64,000 nucleotides of DNA from Lepturacanthus savala (Eukaryota; Chordata; Actinopteri; Scombriformes; Trichiuridae): the NCBI GenBank assembly GCA_030544235.1, contig CM060462.1:4787501-4851500 (forward strand), written 5' to 3'. Below, one piece after another: positions 40,205-50,999 of this stretch (positions within the stretch are counted from its first letter, which is position 1; each line of letters opens with the position of its first letter). The position numbers and the translations under genes are program-made. The notes under the pieces are model-generated. The model saw only the letters and a list, made by a program, of their open reading frames with translations. It was not told the origin of the DNA and did not search any database.

Positions 40205-40500
40205 GACTACTGTTCAAAAGTTTGGGGTCTTAGAAATTGCCTTATTTTTGAAAGAAAAGCATTGTTTTTTTAATGAAGATAACTTTAAACTAATCATAAA
40301 TACATTTAAACTTCTTAAATATGCAGCTGCAAATGTCTGGTTTTTGGTGCAATATATCTAAGTGTATAGAGGCGCATTTCCAGCAACTATCAGTCCAGTG
40401 TCCTAATGGAACAATGTGTTAGCTCATTGCAGTGTTAGCATAGCTGAAAACAGTTTATCTGCTCAGAGAAGCTATAAAACTATTTTTTTTTTATTTATTT
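40205..40500 (+). repeat. Teleost dispersed DNA-element repeat
   Basis: It begins TGTTCAAAAGTTTGGGGTCT, continues TTATTTTTGAAAGAAAAGCA, and later has GTATAGAGGCGCATTTCCAG and AGAGAAGCTATAAAAC. I recognise the order of these words from a widespread fish non-autonomous element. The right end is truncated in a T-rich tract. Confidence 0.7.
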
Positions 40501-40839
40501 TACAAAAAAATCCAAATATAGGACCATTTGTCCTATATTTTATCTGTTATCTATCATTTTTATGTGTTACTTTTATTCATATTTAACTGTTGCTATGTTT
40601 ATTATTATATAGAAAGACTATAAATAATAATTTATCGGACATAGCATCTGTTATAGACCAGTAAAGACGGTGTTTCTCCATTGCAGGTTTTAAGTTTCCT
40701 CATCACACTTTTGTAAGTTGCACAGTGGAACCACCAAACTAGCTGTGATGTTATAATTCATGCTTATATATGCAATTAAACTCACTTTTAATGTGAGCGA
40801 AGAGACAGCGGGTGATTTCATCCATAATTATAGTTTAAT

Positions 40840-40983
40840 GGCGGTGATAGCGCTGACTCGCCGTTGCTATGGAAACAACAACGCGAGCCTGATTGGCTTC
40901 TTTTATTTTAATTGAGCGCTAACGTTTCCGTCCGGACGAATTCTGCCTAGCAACAGGTTGCCGCGAAAACCTCATCACGTGAC
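40840..40983 (+). promoter_or_regulatory. Orphan promoter-like block with RFX X-box and USF/TFEB box
   Basis: A CpG-containing block in an otherwise AT-rich desert. GTTGCTATGGAAAC at 40,863-40,876 is a near-consensus RFX X-box. GCCTAGCAACAGG at about 40,946 holds a second, inverted half-site (GTTGCTAGGC). TCACGTGAC at 40,975-40,983 is a perfect USF/TFEB-type E-box. X-boxes of this form mark promoters of ciliary genes. No protein-coding exon was found downstream within the window. Confidence 0.45.
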
Positions 40984-40989
40984 CAGAAA

Positions 40990-41116
40990 AACAAGTCGCT
41001 GCTAGCTGCTGCTAATGTGGAGATTTTTTATTAAAAACTGAAGAATTTTTTGAAGAGAAGTTTAATTGATAATATTCAGAGGCTCAGACCAAGATAGAAG
41101 AACAGAGAGCCTTCAG
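40990..41116 (+). ncRNA. Possible non-coding first exon after the X-box promoter
   Basis: Directly after the promoter-like block, purine-rich sequence (AGAAGAACAGAGAGCCTTCAG) ends at the strong splice donor CAG|GTGAGT at 41,117. It contains only a nine-codon ATG frame. It looks like the 5' leader exon of an unidentified transcript. The next exon is not identified, so this is a weak call. Confidence 0.25.
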
Positions 41117-41261
41117 GTGAGTGGACACTTGTTCATTGTTGTTGATTTGTTTGTTTATTTGTTTTAATAACATTCTGTAACAATAACATTCGTTTTCTGG
41201 CCGTTTAAATACTGGATTTGCTTTTAAATTAAGTTTCAGGCAACTTTATACTTACCAAAGG

Positions 41262-41715
41262 TGGTAAGTAACTTAAGTACATTCACCAAGTACTGTAGGC
41301 TACTTAAGTACAGTTTTGAGGTATTTGTATTTTACTTGAGTATTTATATGTGTTGCTACTTCATACTTCCACTACAGAATAATAAATATAGTACTTTCTA
41401 CTCCACTACATTAATCTGGGATACAGATTTTAATATTTTACATAGAACTGATACTTTATTATCTATATTCTATTAAATTGTGACATTGTTCTTAAAATAA
41501 ATGGTTTGCACTGGGTTCAAAAGTATGTCAAATTGTGTCCACGTTGATAAACTAAAACATTAAAATGCTCTGACAGTGATATAAACATATAGAATAATAT
41601 ACTCTAATAATATAAGAGTACAGGTACATTTTGCTGATAATACTTCTGTACTTTTACATAACAACAGTAAAGTTATTTCTGCTTTTACTCAAGTTAATGC
41701 CACTGCATCTGTCAA
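41262..41715 (+). repeat. Dispersed MITE-like repeat, copy 3
   Basis: The sequence runs GTGGTAAGTAACTTAAGTAC, later CAGTTTTGAGGTATTTGTAT, and at the far end TTTTGCTGATAATACTTCTG. It is the longest of three related copies and lies in the presumed first intron after the orphan promoter. Confidence 0.65.
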
Positions 41716-42329
41716 TATATACAGTATATATGTAGATTCCTGACTAGGTTTTGTTTTCAGTGCTGTTTGTTTATTTGTCAACAGGATTACAGAACTACAG
41801 GGTTGATTTGTATGAAGTTTGTTAGGTAGGGTGACATACCCATACAATTTTGGGCTGGATCGTACTTATGGAATTTACAGTGATTGATTTAGTGTTGTAA
41901 TTTATAGTGGCTCCTGCTGGTCAATGTAATGTTAATAGTAGAATGAGGTACCATCCACACAGCTGCTCACAGAGCGCCTTTCTACTTATGGCGACTGCTG
42001 ATGTGACATGACAAAAAAATGTAAACGCCATGCTAAAATCAGAACTTACATATACAGGATAGTACTTCAGTGCACACATGTTTTTAACAGTTGATCTGAA
42101 TTGATTTCTCCTCCTGAAAGCACATTTGAGGAATGATTCCAGTGAATAAAACAAATAAAATATTATGATCCCCTTGTAATGACAAATCCAACAATTTACA
42201 CAAACTATGACTTTAAATTCTCCTCCATCTGACTTCCTGCTCTCCCTCCATCCATCCTTCCTGCTGCTTTAGTCTCTCATCCTTCCTTCCTGGTTAATTC
42301 CACAGGTCAGGTCAGTCAAGAGGTCTGTG

Positions 42330-42580
42330 CCATATTTGTCTCCCTGGTGTAATTGCTAACTATTTCTCTGTCACTAATAGGCCATTACTCAGCAGTGCCT
42401 GCCAGCCAGCTTGCGAGGCTACACTGGGGGCAGCGAACACGAGGCCAAGGGCCTCTCTTTTTTTCATTAGTCCCTCGAGGAACTGGACTACTCTTGGCTC
42501 TAGGCCGAGACAGGCAAGGCCCCTTTAATGTTTTTGCAGAGTTCCAAAGCACTTTGTTGCCTCAATAAAGTTCATTTATG
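42330..42580. promoter_or_regulatory. Candidate non-coding regulatory block
   Basis: Unique sequence with GGTGTAATTGCTAAC, GTCACTAATAGGCC, TTCATTAGTCCC, CCCTTTAATGTTTTTG and TTCATTTATGGGATAATAAG cores. It has no repeat and no meaningful frame (the 71-codon frame is not protein-like). Confidence 0.22.
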
Positions 42581-42999
42581 GGATAATAAGGCTCTGGAGG
42601 ACACATGGTGCTGATTTGAGTTGAATGGTTTCAGCATGGCTCACATTCCCAGAACCAGCTCTCTGCCTTCCCTTCATCCCTTTCTTTTGTTTCAACTTGT
42701 TTCTTTTTCTTCTCCTGCTTCTCATCTTCCTCTAGGTCCTCACCTCACATCCCATGTTCTCTTTATCCACCGTCATTTATTATTCTTCTTTCTAACACTT
42801 TGGCAGTGTAGCTGACTGATCCTGGGTTGACCTGGGATTTGCACACCTGGGAATGAGTAGCAGAGAGAGAGAAAGAGAGAGAGGCGGGGGGGCAGGAGGT
42901 CCTCTCATTTCCCAGGATTTATTCCAGAGCTTTGAGGGGGGAGGTTGAGGGAAGAGAGGTGATCACAGGAATGAAAACCCTCAAGCTCCAAACCCTGGC

Positions 43000-45900
43000 A
43001 GGAGGTTCAAGCTTTACATGCCAAAACTACACCAGAACCGAGTGGCCTGGACGTGTGCTGTATCAGAAGGTGTGGAAGTGCATGTATGGCACACGCGTTA
43101 AAAACAATCATATACTCTGAGGACGAGTTGAAACACACATACACATCGATAGATGTGAAACAGCCCCCACTTCTTTAAATCCTTGTGGTTATTACACATG
43201 GGGCTTACGTGAGTGTTGGCCATCTTTCCCTGAAACCCAGTAAGGATATCGTACACCGCTGTATGCTAAATGGTTTCATCTGAGTTCAATGTTTTTCTTT
43301 TTCCCTCATTAGTAGTTGGTTAACCACTAATGCTTAGTGTATCTGCTCAGCTTTTCTTCCTCCCTTCATTGACTTAGCAAGAACCAGATGGACCCAAACC
43401 ACCACATCTCCCTCTCCCTGCTGACTGTCATCCTTCCCACCACTTCTTTACTGTAATCCCTCGCTCTCAGATGGAAAATCGTCCGTTTGCATGTCTGCTC
43501 GTGGCCCAACACATGAGACGGTGTATGTGGTTTATTAGAATGAGGCTTTTGGGTCGGTTGGTGCTTGGAAACATAGCTGAGGCCACCTTTGGCTGTTTCA
43601 ATCATCTTAAAGACATCGGGTTAGGCCTGAGGGTGTTAGCTCCAGCTTATGAGTGCGGTTGGAAAAGGTTTGTGTTTGACTCCGTGATGAGAACTGGATG
43701 AAAAGCTGTGAGTCTGGACGACTGGCGCTGATTTCATGTTGGCGTATGGGAGCCCCTCGGCTCTCAGTTGTGGTATCTTGGGATGGCATGCTGGTTAGGA
43801 TCTCCAGTTCAGCCGAAACTAACCACTGACACGAACGGTGCCTCGGCGCTCCACTGAAGACTCATTACATGTAAATGACAGGATGACTGTTACATGCTGT
43901 ATTTAGGCAGATGTAATATACAGAATGTGGTGGATGTTAAAGTTTGACTTTCTGCAGCACTCCTTCATTGTATCACTTCAGCAGCCATTTGGCTGCAGTA
44001 GAAAGTTGCGGGCCTGTGTTTATCAAACTGTTTAAAGTTATGCACAGTTTTAAAAAGGCTCATTTTATCCTCCTGGTGCAGCTGCTGCTTTCTCGTGAGC
44101 GACATACACTTTTATTTGGATGCTGTACACATTTTTCTGTTCCCCGACATCTGAACAAAAGCATCTAATGCACCTGATAGTTATTTTGTTTGCGTCTTGT
44201 ATTAGATTCCTTTTATCATAGGATTTCTTTGATATACTTTCTCTACCATTTTTCCCATTTCCCTATAATTTCTGTCCTACTTTTGTAGTTGGAGGCTACA
44301 TTTTGAAGGAGAGTGGTTATAGCAGGCCCTTACTCAGGGTTCAGTTTGGATGGTTTGAAAAAACCTTTACTGGAAAAAGGTATACAATTTAAAAAAAAGT
44401 GTAATCCGTTTTTGATGCGTGCCCTTTTAAATAACAATGTGCAATTTTAACCAAATCAAATTGTATTCTTTTTCTTTAGATTTAAAGCCACTTCCACTAG
44501 AAATCAATGCAAAAAATGCAGGATATGAAATCTTTGATGCTAAAAATTTCATAGTGGATTAAAATGACAGAAAAAAGAACCACCCCATCCACCAGACTGG
44601 TTACAGACCTTTATATGCACATCTCATCAGCACAAGACTATTAAGACAATGTTTAATTTGGATCAAAATGTCCTGATTACATTTTGATTGTTCAGCTGTT
44701 ATCTTTTTCATGGGGGCAACTATTTCTAAGAAAATGTCTTTATCAGAAGGAAAAGAACAATGAATATCTAAAATTAAGGCAGGCGTTTTCAATACAAACT
44801 TCATGGCTGCTCTTAAAAGTTTTCTTCATCACAGATTTGTCGGTTCATAAATATAGTTTTTCTTCATTTTTAGAAAAATGCTTGACTCTTTAAAGTATAA
44901 TTTTTACAAGTTTAATAGAAACAGGCCAAAAATCAACAAGAGAAACTGGGCTCAAACACCAAGTTGGCAAAATTTCACTCTGCTGAACTCTAGTTGAGCA
45001 AGATATCAGTGGTCTATCACGTAAAGGAAATATTCAACAGCTGCTGACCCCTGACCTCTGAACTCAACTGTAGACACAGAACATTTCTCTAACATCCAAT
45101 ATTCGTATCACATTATGATTATTTAATCCAAACAAGCCAGGGGGGATACTATACTCAAAGAATGTGTCTCCATTAAAAAAGCCACAAACACTTTACAAAG
45201 TTTATGCTGTTAAATTTAATGTGGAACCACTACACAGACTGTCTACGTTCTTCTGGTAGCACGACTGTTCATATATATTATATTAAATGTATATTGAGTT
45301 AACTGAAAACAGATGTTGGCCTCTCTTTGCTTCCCTCTTTTGCCGAACTGATTAAAATGATTATATGCTGTTCAAACAAATATTTGAGAATTATTCATGG
45401 CTGGAAACATAGTATGTTACAGACTAACCTTAAATTCAATAAAAAAATAATTGATTGGAAGGAAAGATCCAGTTTGTTAGAAACATAAGTTACCATGGCC
45501 TCCACTATGTTGCTATAAACATACTAGTTTTATATTGGTTACACATGTTTAATCAAAAGGCACATGACAGTAAATGAGAATATGACGTTTCCATCAGTGG
45601 ATCATTGGTAATAATTATGAGTACAATAAGACTCACAGGAGACGTTTTGGCTTGTCATAGTAGTAAGAGCACAGGTGTCAGTAATACCATTAATGGAGAC
45701 TCAGTTTATCTCATCTCAGTGTGACAGTGTGTAACAGGCATATTTATAGTAATAGTTCTTGGGAAGACGGGAAATGAACAAATTTTCTAAAATGCTGAAA
45801 TTAGAAAATGAGGTCATTTGCTGCTGTACAGAGTTAGATGATAACATAAAAAGCCACTCCACCAGCACCTCTAACCCTAATTAATGTTCTATATCTTGCT

Positions 45901-47690
45901 TGATAATCATAACCAAAGAGAAATGTTAAAGCATCAGGTTTAATAGGACTATGTGCTTCAGTATATATTTATTTTATAACAGAAGCAGTGGTGCTACACG
46001 ATACAGATATATAGTGAGGACTGAGGAAGAAATCAAATGAGAATACTTCCCAAAATATATATATATGTCTTTAATAAAAGTAAAACGAGCAGAGTGAGCG
46101 ACAAATTTCATTGTAATAACACATTTTGCTGAGGAATGTGCAGACAAAATAGAAATCCTGAGTTTCCTGAAATCCTCAGTTGAGACCAGACTGAAGTCAG
46201 AGCCGTCTAATACTTCGCTCACTTTAATGTGCCGTTTTCTTGCCAAGCAGGAATTAGCTTTTAGTTGTGCTTTGTAGTGGGTTGATAATGACACAGTGGT
46301 GGATGGGTGGAGGTTGTTAATTTCCTAAACAGAGCCAGGATTTCAGTAGCGAGGAGGTTGAAAGGTCAAACACCCAGAGTCTATTTCCTGTCTCAGACCT
46401 AGTTTCGGACGCTGAGTTATCGTCATGTTGACTCACAGATATTAACTCAGTCTGACTTCAAATCAAGTTTACATGCTGGAGCCGGTGGTTAAGAGTGGGA
46501 ACGAGTAACACAAGGCTGTATTGTCACACCGTCTAATCAAACACATAAAAGGAATGTTTTTCCTTGAGCAGGAGTTCACAAGATGTAAACAGGCTGTAAA
46601 ACTGAGACATCTGTATTCATTTTTTTACTTTCTTCCACATTTGGTAATCTTTAGTCCACACGTCTCAGAACCAACATTTGCCAAAATGACTTGTTTGGCT
46701 CATCAGTGAAGGTTGACATGTAATGTTATTCTTAGCCTTTTTTGGATGGATGTGATCAGGTTGTGAACATGTGTGTCCAGAGCGATGATGAAACTCCTCT
46801 CACCACACTTCTATTTATACTTTTCCGTTCAGAGTATTTTTATGCTGTGATAATGCTAAGATTTTCCTCCACCACTGAATCTTGGTTGATTTAAGTCTCA
46901 AATAAGACACTTATATAGAGCGTTGTTACTTTTAAATTGTTTTCCCTGTAACCAAAATTGTGAAATAAAATACAAAAAAGCCAGAACAGATAGATTAAGA
47001 GCACAGTATTTATGGGAGATCATGTTGACCAAATAAGGGAAAATTATTTCTTAAAACTTCTTCTAATCTTACATCACCTTACTTAGTTTGATTGTATAAT
47101 CCTTTCAGAAATCTCTTGTGTGTCTGTGACAAAGAAAACAACAAGAAATGACATTTCAGTAAAAGCAGACATCAAGTGACAGTATAATCACACACCAAAA
47201 TGCAAGTGATGAGGTTTTAAAACTGGAGGGAGATAAATATCCTTCTTGAGCTGTTCTCTAAGATCACAAAAAGAATAAATCATGAAATCCTAATTAGTCA
47301 CCGTGATGTCCCACCTCTTTAATCCCTGACTAACCATTTGATGTTCAGTCTTGTCACTTCACCCTCATAATGCTCTCCCCTATTCTACACTAGCCTCATT
47401 CAATCGCCGCCCTCTTTTCCTCATTAAGGATGAGTTAAGCATTTAAATAGAGAGTGTTGGCTTCAAATTGTCTAAAGTGTGTGCTTTCATCACAGTTTGC
47501 ATCCCTGTGATCTCAGGCCTGTCGGATGATGACTGCCTCTTTGATGCACAATGACTGCAGGTTTCCAGCTTTCCAGTTTGTAATCTCCTGGGAAGTGCTC
47601 CTGTTCACCTGAACGGGGTTATTTGGCTTTGACGAGCTGCAGAGAGGTGTGTGTGCGAGATAGATTTTTACTGTAGATGTGTGTGTGTGT
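43000..47690. other. Gene-free stretch
   Basis: AT-rich sequence with only short random frames. A 76-codon frame at 43,471 follows a CTCTCAG acceptor-like site but has no donor and no recognisable motif. No inverted-repeat element was recognised. Confidence 0.55.
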
Positions 47691-47699
47691 GTGAATTAA

Positions 47700-47960
47700 T
47701 TCAGGTGAGGTGTGTGTGTGTGCAAGCAGGCATCTCACAGACTTGACTTTCATGGCCTCACTTCAGAGAGAGCTTTCCCTTGGCAAGTTATCTTGCCCTT
47801 GGCGAGACCAAAGGGAAATATTTATAAATCATTCGCACAACAAATATTGAAGCCGACCTGCAAGGTCAAAGCCATTCGATGGACACCCGCGCCAGAAATG
47901 TGCAAATACACCTCAAAGTCCGCCAGCTGACCCACCAGAGCGTCCCTGGAACCACATCTC
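47700..47960. promoter_or_regulatory. Candidate non-coding regulatory block
   Basis: After a GT-rich tract at 47,645-47,722 comes a unique block. It contains CTTGGCAAGTTATCTTGCCC, GGAAATATTTATAAATC, CGACCTGCAAGGTCAAAGCC (nuclear-receptor half-site TCAAAGGTCA-like) and ATGTGCAAATACACC. It has no coding frame. The dense factor-like words suggest an enhancer; this is untested. Confidence 0.22.
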
Positions 47961-47999
47961 TGACCCACTTAGCTGACTTATATATCACACACACACCGT

Positions 48000-50570
48000 T
48001 CCGACCTATTAATACCAACATGCTCCCTCTGGGATTGTGAAGTGCTGCTTGCTGGAAGATCAAATGTAAACATCTGGTACGTCGGCGGCGAAACAACTTC
48101 CAGCATCCGATCTTTGCAGCCTTTCTTCACCACGCTGCATCTGCTTTCTATTGTTTCTGTCGTTGGTTCCTGACCCGTTTGAGCACTGCTGACATGTTGT
48201 TACTATACGCTTAATTCATTTCAGACGTGCTTTAAAGAACTTGAACATGTGGGTAATTACTGTATATTCACATTATCGTGTTGCATTATGGCGTCCCATT
48301 CACAAACACTATCCATGCATATCCACCATGTTCTTTTGCTTTATACAAGACAATGGGTTTTAGACATATGTAATAGAGCTATAGAAATGTAATCTAATGT
48401 GATTTACGATGGTTTTAACCAGGCTAAAGCCCACAACCCCTACTCGTAGTGACCTCAATGGAGTGCAAATATATGATGTGGAAGTAGGTTTGGATCTACT
48501 GTCAACAAAGACCAGCAAGGAGCCAATAAGTCGCTATTCACAACTGCCACAATACCACAAATCGTATGTGGCGTTAAAGTTTTTCAGAAACCAATTCTCT
48601 AGCATTAAAGTTGAAAGGATGGTTTGCAAACAAAAACTGTATTTTCTTCAATTCCTTAATTTTTTTTCATACCGCAGGGAAAAAAAATAGTGCAAGGTCA
48701 TTTTTTTCATCCTAACATGGCCTCTGGGCGTATGTGGGAGGGCTAGTGTAATCGTGGGTGTACAGATGTGCATGTGACCTGTTTAAGTGGTTATTTTATG
48801 CATTCAGGGCAACAATATGGAAATAGTGGAGTAAATACAACAGAGATACAACATTTGGGTCAACAGAGAGCACAGTGCAGCCCTACGAAGCAGCACAAGT
48901 TCAGAGAGAAGAACAAATGCAAAATGCAAATGAAGCCCACATGGTGCCAAATATTGCAAACTATAGTGTGTCTTCAAAACACATTTGCATAATTGGCTCA
49001 AGGAAAAATACGATTAATTTCCAACATAATCAGGTTTTATAACATGGTCTCATAAGGTGCTAAAAAAAGTCTTGCAAATTTTACAATGTATTATATTATT
49101 TTATTTTTTAAATGAGTCGTCTCATCAAGTACTTTAAAAGTAAAGTTTCAGCTTCTAATATATCATATTTTCACAGTTTTCTTTTATCATAGAAGTTGTC
49201 AGCCACCTATGACCTTAGAACAGTATAATAATTTTGCCTTTTAATGATTGATTGATTTATTGACAAATAATTGGCAGACATAATTATATTCTAGAAAAAG
49301 TTAAAGTAAAAACAAAATGGTTTCATATTATAGTTCAGTCAAGCGTCATATAAAGTGGCATCTATAGAATGTTTTCCAAGAAAGGAACATTGAAGAGAAA
49401 AAATCAGGTTTAAGTGAAACATGTTTTGTTGTGAAATATTTAAATACATTTCAAACCCAAAACTGGAAGAGTTCACGTGAAAACTACATTTTCTGTACAA
49501 ATGGTACAGTATTGCCTTTAAGTAGGATAAAGTTTTTGTTTTATATCACTTAGATTTGTGAATGAACAATAAGAAACACAAAGCTGAAAGTCAACACATT
49601 TAAGATTTTGACACTATAATGTATTTTTTAAGTGGTTATTATCTCGGCTTAAATTATGATTTTACCATTTTCATACAGTAGGACAGAGGCTTTCAAAAGC
49701 CCCTGATGGTCCTCGCCAGGGGCAAACTTTGTGTCCATGGTCTCAGACTTTTAAAGACCCCTGCAGTAGATAGTAAATGATAAATAAATCAATTATAGCT
49801 GCGGTGTGAGTCTTAGCCAGCAGAGGACAGCATATCACCATGTGTTCAGCCCTCCTCCTTCAAAGCAACAAATTGCCAACAGTGCCACTCCCTTCACAGA
49901 GCGCTGTTTGATGTGGGGGAGTAAAGATCAGGAACTACTAGCCACTCGTTCTGCTGCAGTCTCCAAGTATCTATTTATTTGTCACATTTTCAGAGATCGC
50001 ATCAGTGTGGGGCAACAAACCCAATGATTTTCATCAACGCCGTTGCCAAATGTGCGACTTTGAATTCAAAATTCTTCTAGATGATGATTGAATTGACCTC
50101 TATTCAAAGACAAAGATCAGCCAGTGAATAAAACAAGACGAATTTGCTCAAAACATGACTTCTAGATACAAGAAGGAAAGGAAAGGGGTAGAGTGTAGAA
50201 GAAAAATGGTAGTAGCTGATCAGAGAAAATAAAAACTTCTCATTTCCCCTACTCTTGTTATTGCAGCCTGTTGTAGCTGTCAGAGGACCTGACTGAACCT
50301 TGACCTCTCTGCCAGCAGCATGAGGAAGTGGTTAGACCTTCATAACAAGCTGAATACTGAGAAACTGAAGCTGCAGGGAGAGAAGTGCATGTTCCCTCTA
50401 AGTTTATCTTTGTTTTTGGCATGACACCTCAGGTCGCCACCGCAATTCCTGCGCCTCACAAACTCTCTCGGATTGTGTATCGGCGACCAGGCCGCTTGTT
50501 TGTGTGTCGACTTAACCGCATCTCGTCTTTCTCAAAGAGCGAGTGACCTCATTCTCTGTCTGAACACTGT
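48000..50570. other. Gene-free stretch
   Basis: No gene, no recognised repeat end and no RNA gene seen; short frames only. A patch at about 49,680-49,770 resembles a degraded transposon end but could not be assigned. Confidence 0.5.
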
Positions 50571-50579
50571 GCTCTCATG

Positions 50580-50990
50580 AGAAAAACAGCCCCCAATCCC
50601 ATTAATTCAACCACTCTCCACTGACCATGTGGGTGAAGTGCGGATGGATAAACCAGGCTGCTGCTCCATTGCACTCGGGCAGTTTCACGCTCATAAACGC
50701 AGTCAGGGCTCAGTGAAAGCACACTCATCGTTGAACTCGCGCCCTTCCAATCCCTTCATGTTGCTGCACCAGATTCCCTGTCTCGTCTCTCGTCTATCTC
50801 TCTGTCTCGCTCGCACTCGGCACTCTGGAGGGGACATGCCAGATGTCAGCGCTCCTCCGTCTTGGAGCAATTAAGCCGGTTGTTATGATGAAAGAATTTA
50901 TTTGCCATTTGTTTCTCCTGCTCAAGTCTAATTGAGTGATTTAGATCTTAATTAGATTAGTTCTTCAGCCTCTTTAGTCCCTCGTTTGTG
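50580..50990. promoter_or_regulatory. Candidate non-coding regulatory block
   Basis: Unique sequence ending in a cluster of homeodomain-type cores: GAGCAATTAAGCC, GTCTAATTGAGTG and CTTAATTAGATTAG within about 100 nt, plus CCATTAATTCAACC at the left. It has no coding frame. This is one of the more convincing enhancer-like blocks of the desert. Confidence 0.28.
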
Positions 50991-50999
50991 TTTTACCTT

